Shown piece by piece: positions 1 through 8,640 of a DNA stretch of 50,091 nucleotides. The notes below the pieces were generated by a model that worked only from the letters and a program-made list of their open reading frames with translations, was not told where the DNA came from and searched no databases. The DNA comes from Desulfobulbaceae bacterium (lineage in GTDB: Bacteria; Desulfobacterota; Desulfobulbia; Desulfobulbales; Desulfobulbaceae). The translations under genes and the position numbers were made by a program. Each line of letters opens with the position of its first letter. Positions within the stretch are counted from its first letter, which is position 1. Where the stretch lies: positions 1 to 50,091 of the forward strand of contig DNUE01000095.1 of NCBI GenBank assembly GCA_003508005.1, read 5' to 3'.

Positions 1-660
1 CCCTTTCCCGAGATGGTGGCCTGGTTCCAGTCCATCATCGGCCAGGAGGCGCGCAAACAGATCCTCGCTGTCCACACCAAACTCCCGGCCCGGGTCTATG
101 CCTGCGTGGGCGGCGGCTCCAACGCCATGGGCATCTTCCAGGGCTTCATGAATGAAAGCGGCGTCGAGCTGGTGGGGGTGGAGGCCGGCGGCAAAGGCCT
201 CGACACCGACCAGCACGCCTCGCGGATGAGCGGCAGCCGGGCGGCGGCCGGGGTGGCCCAGGGCTACAAGTCCCTGTTCCTCCAGGACCACGACGGCCAG
301 ATGCTGGACACCTATTCCATCGCCGCCGGCCTCGATTACGTGGGCATCTCGCCCATTCTCGCCCAGTTGGGCGAATCCGGCCGGGTCCGCTTCGAGGCGG
401 CCACGGACCAGGAGGTCATCGCGGCGCTTTCGCTGACCATGCGCAGCGAGGGGATCATCCCGGCCCTGGAATCGGCGCACGCCTTTGTCCAGGCATTCAA
501 GGACGCCCCGAAGATGAACCCACACGACGCGATCATCATCAACATGTCCGGCCGGGGCGACAAGGACATCTTCACCATTGCCCACGCCTTCGGCGACCCC
601 TCCTGGAAGCGCTTCATCATCGGCCGGGGCGAGGAATACAAAAAATCCTTTGGAGAATGA
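1..660 (+). CDS. trpB: tryptophan synthase beta subunit, 5' end outside window
   Basis: This is the C-terminal part of the PLP enzyme that condenses indole with serine to give tryptophan. The reading frame is open from base 1, so the N-terminal half, with the PLP lysine, lies before the window. Visible are a WFQSIIGQEAR segment typical of TrpB and the glycine-rich PLP-phosphate loop GGGSNAMG at about residues 38-45 of the visible part. The stop codon overlaps the first possible start of trpA as ATGA, so the two subunits of the alpha2-beta2 synthase are probably translationally coupled. The identification is secure. Only the upstream extent is unknown. Confidence 0.95.
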   Translation, partial: PFPEMVAWFQSIIGQEARKQILAVHTKLPARVYACVGGGSNAMGIFQGFMNESGVELVGVEAGGKGLDTDQHASRMSGSRAAAGVAQGYKSLFLQDHDGQMLDTYSIAAGLDYVGISPILAQLGESGRVRFEAATDQEVIAALSLTMRSEGIIPALESAHAFVQAFKDAPKMNPHDAIIINMSGRGDKDIFTIAHAFGDPSWKRFIIGRGEEYKKSFGE

Positions 661-1439
661 TCCGCATGGACCTGACCGCAGATATCCGCAAGCGGCTTGA
701 GCATAAGCCGATCCTGCTCATGACTCATTTAGTTTTGGGCTACCCCTCCCTTGCCGTCAACCGCCGGGTGATCGGTCAGATGGCGGCCGGCGGCGTGGAC
801 TGCATCGAGCTGCAGATCCCCTTCTCCGAGCCCATGGCCGACGGTCCGGTCATCGTCCGGGCCAATCAGGAGTCCCTGCGCCAAGGCATCCGGGTGAGGG
901 ACTGCCTGGCCTTTGGGGCGGAGATGATCCGGGAATTTCCGGGCGTCAATTTCCTGTTCATGACCTACTACAACATCCTCTTTCGCTTCGGCGAGGAGGC
1001 CTTTATCCGCCGCGCGGCGGAGATCGGGATGAAGGGGATCATCGTCGCCGACCTGCCGCCCGAGGAGGGTGAATCCTACCTGCGCCTGTGCAGGGAGCGA
1101 GGTATCGCGCCGGTGATGTTCTTCACCCCCACCAGCACGGAGGAGCGGATGCGCGAGGTGGCCGATCGCGGCGACGGCTTCGTCTACTGCGTGGCGCGCA
1201 AGGGGGTGACCGGCCAGCAGACGGTGATGGACGACTCCCTCGCCCGCTACCTGGAGCGCTGCCGGCAGGCCACCGGCCTGCCCCTGGCTGTGGGCTTCGG
1301 CATCAGCCGCCGGGAGGACGTGGCCATGCTGGAGGGAAGGGCCGACATGGCGGTGATCGGCACCGCGACCATCCGCCTGGTGGACGAAAAGGGGCCGGAG
1401 GCGGTGGGCCCGTTCATCGACGGGCTGCTGACGAAATAA
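657..1439 (+). CDS. trpA: tryptophan synthase alpha subunit
   Basis: A TIM-barrel enzyme of 260 residues, the usual TrpA length, that cleaves indole-glycerol phosphate and channels indole to TrpB. The catalytic region IELQIPFSEPMADGP holds the family's acid residues: the Glu after CI and the Asp of ADG. A phosphate-binding GFGIS segment follows near residue 216. The ATG at 657 overlaps the trpB stop. A GGAG at 652-655 sits one base from that ATG but ten bases from the ATG at 666, so the start at 666 (three residues shorter) is equally plausible. It ends the trp operon as seen here, since the next gene is unrelated and has its own promoter. Confidence 0.95.
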   Translation: MIRMDLTADIRKRLEHKPILLMTHLVLGYPSLAVNRRVIGQMAAGGVDCIELQIPFSEPMADGPVIVRANQESLRQGIRVRDCLAFGAEMIREFPGVNFLFMTYYNILFRFGEEAFIRRAAEIGMKGIIVADLPPEEGESYLRLCRERGIAPVMFFTPTSTEERMREVADRGDGFVYCVARKGVTGQQTVMDDSLARYLERCRQATGLPLAVGFGISRREDVAMLEGRADMAVIGTATIRLVDEKGPEAVGPFIDGLLTK

Positions 1440-1444
1440 CCCTG

Positions 1445-1470
1445 AGCCAGGGATTCCTGGTTCCCTCTTT
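1445..1470 (+). terminator. weak candidate terminator after trpA
   Basis: Just after the trpA stop, AGCCAGG (1445-1451) and CCTGGTT (1456-1462) can form a short stem with one G-T pair and a four-base loop. A broken T-rich stretch (CCCTCTTTT) follows. The stem is short and the T tract is offset, so this is only a candidate end for the trp operon. Confidence 0.3.
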
Positions 1471-1614
1471 TCTGCCTGCCGACCGCTCGGGTTAATCCGG
1501 CAAACAATTCCAGCCCGGCCGGCTGAAATATATTCTTTATTTCCCCCTTCGCCTGCACCCGAATCTGCCGTTGCAGTAGGTCACATCGCGGTCACATTCA
1601 AAGTGTGCCTGCAT

Positions 1615-1644
1615 TTGACTTCCCTATTGAATTTACGATAAAAT
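1615..1644 (+). promoter_or_regulatory. sigma-70 type promoter for the three-repeat secreted protein
   Basis: TTGACT (1615-1620) and TAAAAT (1639-1644) match the -35 and -10 consensus with an 18-base spacer, in an AT-rich island between trpA and the gene at 1697. The distance to the start codon allows a leader of about 45 bases. Confidence 0.5.
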
Positions 1645-1696
1645 TAGTTAAGCACATACTGCTTTGGGCGATCATTCATATTCACGGGAGGGGGGG

Positions 1697-3478
1697 ATGA
1701 AAATACGACTCCATCGGACAGCGGCTCTCCTTGCCGTCTCCCTGCTGGTACTTTGCGCAGCATATCGGGCCGATGCCGCACCGACGGTCACCCCCGGCGG
1801 CCTTCTCCAGTTCACCGACCAGTCTGAATTTCAACAGGCCTTTCCCGGCCTGCCCAAGGAAGATTTTGAGGAGAGTCCCGTGTTACCTGTTAATTATATA
1901 TGGTGCACTGCGCCGATCAACAGTTCGACAAACAATAGCTGTTTTTTACCCGGTGATATACTGCCAGGTTTGGCTATAGACAGCTTTTTACCTCCCGCCA
2001 CCCCCGCGCAAGCATTGCATGTAGCGGGAAATGGATTTAATACAGTTGTCGTCAGCGATGTAGTAGGTGCGGGGAATGAAACTGATGGCTTAGAAATTTC
2101 CTTTCCCGGGACAGATGTTTACGCTGCCGGAATAAGTCTGTCTGTATATACCAATACACCAGGCACTATCAAAATCTACGGACCCTCGAACACGCTACTT
2201 GATACAATCAACCAAGCCCTTACCACCACGCCCACATTTTTTGGGATATATTCATCTCAACCAATCACCCGAATAGCCATTGAATCAACTGATTGGGAAC
2301 TTGTCGACAACATTCAGTTCGGCGCGATATCCCAGGATGTTACCTTCTACACGAGCAATGCCGCCTTTATGGCCGCCCATCCCGGCCTGCCGGTGGAGGA
2401 TTTCGAGGAGAGCCCGGTTCCATCCGGTGGTCTGGTGCAGTTCCCGCAACCTTTGAACAGCACAACCAATGTCCCGGCAGCCTTCTCGCCTGGCGACATT
2501 GTGGAGGGATTAACGATCCAAACCGTGTCTACTACAAATCCAGCAACCGCCCTTACAGTTGTTGGCGACCATTATGATGGATCGATGGCCAATGCCTCAA
2601 AAATGGTCTGTTCAACCCGCCTAGGCGACAATCTCATGACTTTGTTTTCCGGATTCAATGCCTATGCGGTCGGCATGGATCTGATGCCCGTAATTCCCTC
2701 AGGCACAGCAAATCAGACAGCATTTATAGCTGTCTACGGCCGCGGGGGACGGATTCTTGGCACCACCACCATTTCACTGGCATCGACCCTGGAAACATTC
2801 TTAGGTCTTGACTCGAAGCACCTGATTTTAGGTGCAAGTGTTACCATCTTCAATACCCCGAGATATGAATGCATTGACAACATTCAGTTCGGCGGCTTCC
2901 CGAAAGACCTGATCTTTTACCAGACTGAAACCGCTTTCAGAAACGCGACCGGAACCCTGTTGTTGGAGGATTTTTCCCAAGGTCAGGTGCCTGACAATAT
3001 GGACAACGTATGTAACGAACCCATTGACAGCTCAACCAACCAACCCGGCTGCTTCTGGGCCGGAGACATCCTGCCCGGTATCAGCTTCCAGACCGAAAAC
3101 AGCCTGGATCCAGCCTGCCCCGCCTGCATGTATGTTCTGGGACGGAATTGGGGAGGTTATGGAAATACCACCCCGATGATATATGCTTCCACTCCAGATC
3201 CAGATATGCTCGAAGTATCCTTTTCGGGCAGGAGGGTTAACTTTGTCGGCATGAAATTGGGTGTAATCGCCGTTATTTTCGTCTACGGCACAGATGGTAC
3301 CCTGCTGGGCAGCGCGGTGAACAACTTCCCCCCCGTATCTCCCCTTGATTTCTGGGGTGTTGCATCCAGAAAACCGATCGGCAGAATAACGATTTACGGT
3401 GCGATCCTTGACGACATCATGTTCGGCGCCAGGTTCCCCTGGCCCATGTTCCTGCCGGCAATAAACAGCACGAAATAA
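1697..3478 (+). CDS. secreted three-repeat protein with WPMFLPAI C-terminus, function unknown
   Basis: A protein of 593 residues that I do not recognise. The start is the ATG at 1697, right after a very G-rich ribosome site (GGAG running into seven G) and followed by a classic signal peptide (basic start, leucine-rich core, cleavage near ADA-AP at residue 28). Three divergent copies of one domain of about 170-190 residues follow, at roughly 37-205, 208-395 and 398-575. Each opens with a Phe-rich strand, a GLPxEDFEESP-like segment (weak in copy 3), an NSSTN segment and a PGDI motif, and each ends in DNIQFG or DDIMFG. The last residues read WPMFLPAINSTK, almost the same as the end of the unrelated secreted protein at 25925. 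The gene stands alone between its own promoter and terminator. It is probably exported to the periplasm or surface. The function cannot be inferred. Confidence 0.85.
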   Translation: MKIRLHRTAALLAVSLLVLCAAYRADAAPTVTPGGLLQFTDQSEFQQAFPGLPKEDFEESPVLPVNYIWCTAPINSSTNNSCFLPGDILPGLAIDSFLPPATPAQALHVAGNGFNTVVVSDVVGAGNETDGLEISFPGTDVYAAGISLSVYTNTPGTIKIYGPSNTLLDTINQALTTTPTFFGIYSSQPITRIAIESTDWELVDNIQFGAISQDVTFYTSNAAFMAAHPGLPVEDFEESPVPSGGLVQFPQPLNSTTNVPAAFSPGDIVEGLTIQTVSTTNPATALTVVGDHYDGSMANASKMVCSTRLGDNLMTLFSGFNAYAVGMDLMPVIPSGTANQTAFIAVYGRGGRILGTTTISLASTLETFLGLDSKHLILGASVTIFNTPRYECIDNIQFGGFPKDLIFYQTETAFRNATGTLLLEDFSQGQVPDNMDNVCNEPIDSSTNQPGCFWAGDILPGISFQTENSLDPACPACMYVLGRNWGGYGNTTPMIYASTPDPDMLEVSFSGRRVNFVGMKLGVIAVIFVYGTDGTLLGSAVNNFPPVSPLDFWGVASRKPIGRITIYGAILDDIMFGARFPWPMFLPAINSTK

Positions 3479-3515
3479 CCCTTCGAAAATTCGGCCTTAA
3501 TCAGAACCAGTCAAA

Positions 3516-3547
3516 AGCCCCCAGCAGATTGCTGCTGGGGGCTTTTT
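3516..3547 (+). terminator. strong intrinsic terminator
   Basis: A perfect 12-bp stem (AGCCCCCAGCAG with CTGCTGGGGGCT) closes a four-base loop ATTG and is followed at once by a T run (3543-3547). It lies 38 bases after the secreted-protein stop and isolates that gene from feoA. Confidence 0.92.
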
Positions 3548-3714
3548 GTTGTGAATTTCAGCGCATTCGACAGCATCCCTTTTCCTCTTTCTGCCGTGAT
3601 ATACATATTGCGCAGAATACGCATTTACATCTTCCAGATATTCTCCCTTGCGAAATCCTTTGACAATGACAAATGTTTGGTGTACCTAACAAGCGAAATC
3701 AAGCGAGGTAGAGC

Positions 3715-4029
3715 GTGACCAAGAATCCCCCGAAATTTTCCTGTCCCTTCGCCAGGCGAGAACAAAGCGAGGGTGAGCCTGACTGCGTGAGCCTGCCCGA
3801 GAATGCCACGCCGCTGTCCTCTGCCTGCGGCCGGAAACGCTTCAGGGTGTGCAGGATCAAAGGAAACCGGAGAAACTGCGCGCGCATGGCCCAGATGGGC
3901 GTGCTTCCGGGCAGCGAGATCGAGATGCTCTGCCCCGGCGGTCGCAGGCAGTGCATGTTCCGGGTCAAGGGCAGCACGGTTACCCTGGATCCCCAGTGCG
4001 CGGAGCAGATCCTGGTTACCCCGCTTTAG
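3715..4029 (+). CDS. feoA: FeoA-domain ferrous iron transport protein
   Basis: A protein of 104 residues whose C-terminal 75 or so match the small SH3-like FeoA fold, with the family segment MAQMGVLPGSEIEML near residues 58-72. FeoA assists the FeoB iron(II) permease at the inner membrane face. The start is a GTG at 3715 with GAGGT a few bases upstream. The first 30 residues form an extension not usual in FeoA, and the protein holds several cysteines (FSCPF, SSACG, VCRI, RNCA, EMLC), which is odd for the family. It is the first gene of a three-gene feo unit. Confidence 0.85.
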   Translation: MTKNPPKFSCPFARREQSEGEPDCVSLPENATPLSSACGRKRFRVCRIKGNRRNCARMAQMGVLPGSEIEMLCPGGRRQCMFRVKGSTVTLDPQCAEQILVTPL

Positions 4030-4072
4030 CTCTTTTCCCGCCTCGCGTGCATAACCCGGCCGACCGTTGACC

Positions 4073-4249
4073 ATGCAGCTTGCCTTCATCTTTCTGATTA
4101 TCGCCCTCTGCGCCTTCTTCCTCGGCCGCCGCCTTTTCCGGGGCCTCAGCAAGCCGACAAAAAGCGGATGCGGCTGCGGCTGTGCCGGGTGCGACCCCAA
4201 GCTTTCGTCGATCTGCCAATCCGATAAGAAGTCCGGTACTTCCAACTGA
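4073..4249 (+). CDS. FeoB-associated Cys-rich membrane protein
   Basis: A 58-residue protein with one N-terminal membrane helix (residues 3-19), then a basic stretch and the cluster SGCGCGCAGCDP. This matches the FeoB-associated Cys-rich membrane protein family, usually found beside feoB and thought to help iron delivery or redox handling. The ATG at 4073 is preferred over the TTG at 4067. It lies 43 bases after feoA and 17 before feoB, so it is part of the same operon. Confidence 0.8.
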   Translation: MQLAFIFLIIALCAFFLGRRLFRGLSKPTKSGCGCGCAGCDPKLSSICQSDKKSGTSN

Positions 4250-4266
4250 GACCACCGCGGCCGGCC

Positions 4267-6468
4267 ATGACCGAACCCATCCATATCGCCCTGGCCGGCA
4301 ATCCCAATGCCGGCAAGACCACCCTGTTCAACTATCTGACCGGCGCCCGCCAGCATGTGGGCAACTATCCAGGGGTCACGGTGGAAAAGAAGACCGGGGC
4401 CTGCCGCCACGGTGATACCGAGTTGCTGGTCACCGACCTGCCCGGCACCTACTCCCTGACCGCCTATTCGGTGGAGGAACTGGTAGCCCGGGACTTCCTG
4501 GTCAACGAGAAGCCGGACGTGGTGCTCAACATCGTGGATGCCTCCAACATCGAGCGCAATCTCTATCTGACCTGCCAGTTCATGGAACTGGGCGCGCCGG
4601 TGGTCATCGCCCTGAACATGATCGACGTTGCCCAAAGCCGGGGCATGGACATTGACTCGGACAAACTGAGCGCCCTGCTGGGTGCGCCGGTGGTGCCGAT
4701 CATCGCCCGCAACGGCAAAGGGGTGGACCTTCTGCTCGAAACGGTAATCGCCGTCGGCCGCGACCAGTCCAAGCAGTGGCAGTCCCTGCGCCTCTCCTAC
4801 GGCGAGGACCTGGACCAGGTTCTTGAGGACATGGTGCCGCTGGTCGAACAGGGCCATCTGCTCACCGATACCTACCCTGCACGCTGGACCGCGCTGAAAA
4901 TCCTGGAGAACGACGACCAGATCCTGGACCGTGCCATGCGGGCCGACACCGCCCTCGCCCACAGCCTGGTCACCCGCACCGAGCAGATCACCCGCCACCT
5001 GCAGAGCACCGTGGAGGCCTATCCGGAGGCGATCATCGCCGACCACCGCTACGGCTTCATCAAGTCCATCCTGCGCCAGGGCGTCCTTTCCCAGCGCTTC
5101 GACGCCGACCGGCTCTACACCTCGGACCGGATCGACAAGGTCGTCACCCACCGCTTCCTCGGGCCTCTCATCATGGCCGGGGTCCTGTTCGGCCTCTACA
5201 GCTTCACCTTCAACTTCAGCATGATCCCGGCAGGCTGGCTGCAATCCCTGTTCGGGCTGCTGAGCAAAAGCGTCGACCTCCTGCTCCCGGACGGCCCGGT
5301 CAAGTCCATGCTCATCTCCGGGGTGATCGACGGGGTGGGCGGAGTACTCGGCTTTGTCCCCATCATCATGTTCATGTTCTTCGGTATCGCCATCCTGGAA
5401 GACTCGGGCTACCTGGCCCGGGTGGCCTTCATGATGGACCGGATCTTCCGGATGTTCGGCCTGCACGGCTCTTCGGTGATGCCTTTCATTGTCTCCGGCG
5501 GCATCGCGGGCGGCTGCGCGGTGCCCGGGGTGATGGCCACCCGGACCCTGCGCTCGCCGAAAGAACGAATGGCCACCCTGCTCACCGTTCCCTTCATGAA
5601 CTGCGGAGCCAAGCTGCCGGTGCTGGCCCTGCTGATCGGCGCCTTCTTTTCCGCACACCAGGCCCGCTACATGTTCCTGGCCACCCTGTTCTCCTGGGGC
5701 GTGGCCCTGATCGCCGCCAAGTTTCTCCGCGTCACCGTGCTCCGTGGCCCGGCCACCCCCTTTGTCATGGAGCTGCCGCCCTACCGCTTCCCCACCTTCC
5801 GGGGGCTCCTCATCCATACCTGGGAGCGTACCTGGCAATATATCAAAAAGGCGGGCACCGTGATCCTCGGCATCTCCATCCTTCTCTGGGCGATGATGAC
5901 CTATCCGGGTCTGCCGGCGGTCGAACTGGACAGATTTGAGCAGCAGCGGCAGGAGGTGCGCGCCCGATTTTCCGCGGCCCTCAATTCCGGCAGCCGGACG
6001 GTCGAAGCCAAGCAGTTGCAGCAGATGCTCCTAGCCATCGACAACGACCAGGCGGAAACCGCCCTGCGCCGCTCTCTGGCCGGAAGGATCGGGCTGGCCA
6101 TGGAGCCGCTGAGCAGGCTCGCCGGTTTTGACTGGCGGACCAATATCTCCCTCCTTGGCGGCTTTGCCGCCAAGGAGGTCATCGTCTCCACCTTGGGCAC
6201 CGCCTATTCGCTGGGTGCGGTGGACCCGGATCAGTCGTCATCCCTCAAGGACCGGCTGATCAGAGACCCGAACTGGAATGCGGTGGTCGCCCTTGCGTTC
6301 CTTGCCTTTATCATGTTTTACGCCCCCTGCCTTGTCACCGTGGTCTGCATCGCCAAGGAGGCCGGTTCCTGGAAATGGGCGCTCTTTTCCATAGTATTCA
6401 ATACGGCTCTTGCCTTTCTCATGGCGGTAGCGATCTATCAGGGGGGCATCGCGCTGGGGATAGGATAA
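4267..6468 (+). CDS. feoB: ferrous iron transport protein B
   Basis: Full-length FeoB (733 residues), the inner-membrane iron(II) permease with a cytoplasmic GTPase domain. The N-terminal G domain shows GNPNAGKTT (G1, residues 11-19), DLPGTYSL (G3) and NMID (G4). A helical domain follows at about 170-270, then two Gate repeats with many membrane helices; the segment PFIVSGGIAGGCAVPGVMAT marks the first Gate. All core motifs are intact, so it should be functional. It is the third gene of the feo operon, as expected for an organism living with reduced iron. No clear Fur box was found upstream of feoA. Confidence 0.97.
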   Translation: MTEPIHIALAGNPNAGKTTLFNYLTGARQHVGNYPGVTVEKKTGACRHGDTELLVTDLPGTYSLTAYSVEELVARDFLVNEKPDVVLNIVDASNIERNLYLTCQFMELGAPVVIALNMIDVAQSRGMDIDSDKLSALLGAPVVPIIARNGKGVDLLLETVIAVGRDQSKQWQSLRLSYGEDLDQVLEDMVPLVEQGHLLTDTYPARWTALKILENDDQILDRAMRADTALAHSLVTRTEQITRHLQSTVEAYPEAIIADHRYGFIKSILRQGVLSQRFDADRLYTSDRIDKVVTHRFLGPLIMAGVLFGLYSFTFNFSMIPAGWLQSLFGLLSKSVDLLLPDGPVKSMLISGVIDGVGGVLGFVPIIMFMFFGIAILEDSGYLARVAFMMDRIFRMFGLHGSSVMPFIVSGGIAGGCAVPGVMATRTLRSPKERMATLLTVPFMNCGAKLPVLALLIGAFFSAHQARYMFLATLFSWGVALIAAKFLRVTVLRGPATPFVMELPPYRFPTFRGLLIHTWERTWQYIKKAGTVILGISILLWAMMTYPGLPAVELDRFEQQRQEVRARFSAALNSGSRTVEAKQLQQMLLAIDNDQAETALRRSLAGRIGLAMEPLSRLAGFDWRTNISLLGGFAAKEVIVSTLGTAYSLGAVDPDQSSSLKDRLIRDPNWNAVVALAFLAFIMFYAPCLVTVVCIAKEAGSWKWALFSIVFNTALAFLMAVAIYQGGIALGIG

Positions 6469-6651
6469 GAGGAAGTCTGGAGCGAGAAGCAGGGAGCACT
6501 TTTCTCTCATCGGGGCCGGTATATCGATCGAGGGCAGTTTGAACAGATCGACCCCGATGCCTATTTGTTTCTGGCTGACGGATCAAGTCAGCGCAACGAA
6601 ACCGGCATCCCTCGGACTTGATAAACCTGCTGAACTTGATGCTTGAGAGGG

Positions 6652-7752
6652 CTACCCGGCAGCCGCCTCCGGATAAAGCGAGCGCATTCCTTCCCGGCTG
6701 GCCGGGCAGACTCCGCGCTCGGTGATGAGACCTGTTACCAGCGCGGCGGGCGTCACGTCAAAGGCCGGATTGAAAGCGGAAGTTGCGGCCGGAGCAATCC
6801 TGACCTGCTGCACGCGGCCGTCCCTGTCCTGGCCCCAAACCCAGAGCACCTCTTCCTGGCCCCGTTCTTCGATGGGGATTTCCCGAACCCCGTCACTGAT
6901 CCGCCAGTCTATGGTGGAGCCGGGCAGGGCCACGTAAAACGGCACCCCGTTGGCATGGGCCGCCAGAGCCTTGAGATAGGTGCCGATCTTATTGCAGACA
7001 TCGCCGCTGGCCGTCGTCCGGTCGGTGCCGACAATGCACAGGTCGACCAGGCCATGCTGCATAAGGTGCCCCCCGGCGTTATCGACGATCAAGCGGTGGT
7101 CGATGCCCTCGGCCGCCAGCTCCCATGCGGTGAGGCTGGCGCCCTGGCTGCGGGGCCTGGTCTCATCGACCCAGAGCAAAAGGGGGATGCCGGCCGCGTT
7201 TGCCTTGTATACCGGGGCCAGGGCCGTGCCCCAGTCCACGGTAGCCAGCCAGCCGGCATTGCAATGGGTGAGGATCCGGACCGGGTCGCGTCCCCCCTTC
7301 TTTAGCCAGGCGTCCCGGATGAGCCGCAGGCCGTGGCGGCCAATGGCCTCGTTCACCGCCACGTCCTCCTCGCAGATGGCGGCGGCCTCCCGGTAGGAGG
7401 CGGCCTGCCTTTCCCCGGGGGGAAGCGGCAGCAATACGGACTGCATCCTGTCCACGGCCCAGCGCAGGTTCACCGCCGTAGGCCGGCTGGCGGCCAGGGT
7501 CGCACATATCCGTTGCAGGTCCGTGTCCCCGGCACCTGCATTCAACCCGAGACAGACCCCGTAGGCCGCGGTCGCACCGATCAGCGGCGCCCCCCGGACC
7601 AGCATGTCCCGGATGGCCCGTGCCGCATCCTCCAGGGTGGCAAGGGTTTCAATCCGCAATTCATGGGGCAGACGGGTCTGATCGATAATCTCAACCCGCC
7701 GGCAGTCGTTTGCGAGCCAAATGGTCCGCCATGGCTTGCCGTTGACCCGCAC
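6652..7752 (-). CDS. mtnA: S-methyl-5-thioribose-1-phosphate isomerase
   Basis: A 366-residue MtnA of the methionine salvage pathway, converting methylthioribose 1-phosphate to methylthioribulose 1-phosphate. Visible family motifs are RGAPLIGATAAYG near residue 53, THCNAGWLAT with the catalytic cysteine near residue 165, DETRPRSQGA, and the VGTDRTTASGDVCNKIGTY region with the catalytic aspartate near residue 245. The gene lies 25 bases after the lipoprotein gene at 7778 on the same strand and probably shares its transcript. No other salvage gene is in view. It is convergent with feoB. Confidence 0.95.
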   Translation of the reverse strand: MRVNGKPWRTIWLANDCRRVEIIDQTRLPHELRIETLATLEDAARAIRDMLVRGAPLIGATAAYGVCLGLNAGAGDTDLQRICATLAASRPTAVNLRWAVDRMQSVLLPLPPGERQAASYREAAAICEEDVAVNEAIGRHGLRLIRDAWLKKGGRDPVRILTHCNAGWLATVDWGTALAPVYKANAAGIPLLLWVDETRPRSQGASLTAWELAAEGIDHRLIVDNAGGHLMQHGLVDLCIVGTDRTTASGDVCNKIGTYLKALAAHANGVPFYVALPGSTIDWRISDGVREIPIEERGQEEVLWVWGQDRDGRVQQVRIAPAATSAFNPAFDVTPAALVTGLITERGVCPASREGMRSLYPEAAAG

Positions 7753-7777
7753 GTCTTCCCCTGGCCATCGACGGGGA

Positions 7778-8149
7778 CTACTTGGCCGTCTTCATGTTGA
7801 CCTTAATAGCCTGGGGATTCTTTTCGGCTTCCTCCTTGCTGTCATAGCGTGGATTGATCCAGAAAGAAGTCACCTCGTCCTCGTAGCCGGGAGTAGTCAG
7901 GATGAGTTGGATATACTCCGCCTTCCCGTCCTCGGTCTCCCAGGTGTACTGCAGGGGGGTGGTGCCGATGGCATCGCCGTCCTTCAGGTTGACAATCTTG
8001 GCACCCGGCGGCTCTGAAACGATGGATGCCGAGCCATAGGGAGTCGTTGAGGCGACGATTCCGCATCCGCTCAACACCACCATCAACGCGCCCAGCATGA
8101 CCATCACCAGCAAACCCCAGGAACCGATATTCTTCAGGCTCATCATCAA
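7778..8149 (-). CDS. PEGA-like lipoprotein
   Basis: A 123-residue protein with a hydrophobic N-terminus ending in a lipobox (VVLSGC, Cys about residue 29), so it should be an outer- or inner-membrane lipoprotein. The rest resembles one PEGA repeat: SIVSEPPGAKI, then GTTPLQYTWE, typical of small surface beta domains that bind cell-wall or polysaccharide partners. The C-terminus is charged. It precedes mtnA, but no functional link is evident. The exact role is unknown. Confidence 0.75.
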   Translation of the reverse strand: MMMSLKNIGSWGLLVMVMLGALMVVLSGCGIVASTTPYGSASIVSEPPGAKIVNLKDGDAIGTTPLQYTWETEDGKAEYIQLILTTPGYEDEVTSFWINPRYDSKEEAEKNPQAIKVNMKTAK

Positions 8150-8397
8150 CCTCCCTTCTTATGAGTATGTTTCGAATTTTCTTCCTTTCTCGTATTGTGC
8201 ATCAAGTTTCGCGGCAATGCAAAACAAAACTCTGCGTTTCGACAATTCTTCCCCCCCAGAGGCAGAAGGCATGCAAGGCCGAGGTGCTCCGACGTACCCC
8301 GGGGACGATCCCCTTTCATAGACTTCCAGTAATTGAGCCCGACTCTCATTTTTTTCTGCCGAAATCCCTTGGTTTGATATATATTGAAATACCAATA

Positions 8398-8640
8398 ATG
8401 GAATTGTCTGCGGGCGGCAAGGACGAAGAGAAGGTGATCAGGGAACTGCTCCTGCTTGATCCCGAGGCCAGGGCCGTTGTTTCCAGCGGCTATTCCAATG
8501 ACCGGGTGATGGCCGAATATCTCGAGCACGGATTCAAGGCCATGCTCGTGAAACCTTACCAGTTGGAAGACCTCGACAAGGTAATCCGCAAAGTTCTGCA
8601 GCCCGGGGCCCCCCTTTTCCCTGCAATGGAGCGTTTGTGA
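8398..8640 (+). pseudogene. C-terminal fragment of a response-regulator receiver domain
   Basis: The 80 residues from the ATG at 8398 match only the second half of a receiver domain of the kind found at the end of hybrid kinases: an IRELLLLDPEARAVVSSGYS stretch, then the conserved Lys-Pro in LVKPYQ and a final helix. The first half, with the acidic pocket, is missing. The segment at the phosphorylation site reads MELS where such receivers usually have MDLT. Its stop overlaps the sppA GTG start (GTGA). It is most simply a gene remnant, but its frame is intact and coupled to sppA, so a short expressed protein cannot be excluded. Confidence 0.6.

Noticed and set aside
3625..5838. Long open frame on the minus strand (737 codons) opposite feoA and feoB
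   Set aside because: Composition is a mirror of the FeoB gene (rich in Gly, His, Gln, Asp), no family motif, no start context. It is an antisense shadow of a GC-rich gene.
6469..6621. Fifty sense codons in frame directly after the feoB stop
   Set aside because: No start codon or ribosome site. Chance of such an open stretch is not small. An 8-bp inverted repeat CATCGGGG/CCCCGATG in it has no T run, so I did not call a terminator.
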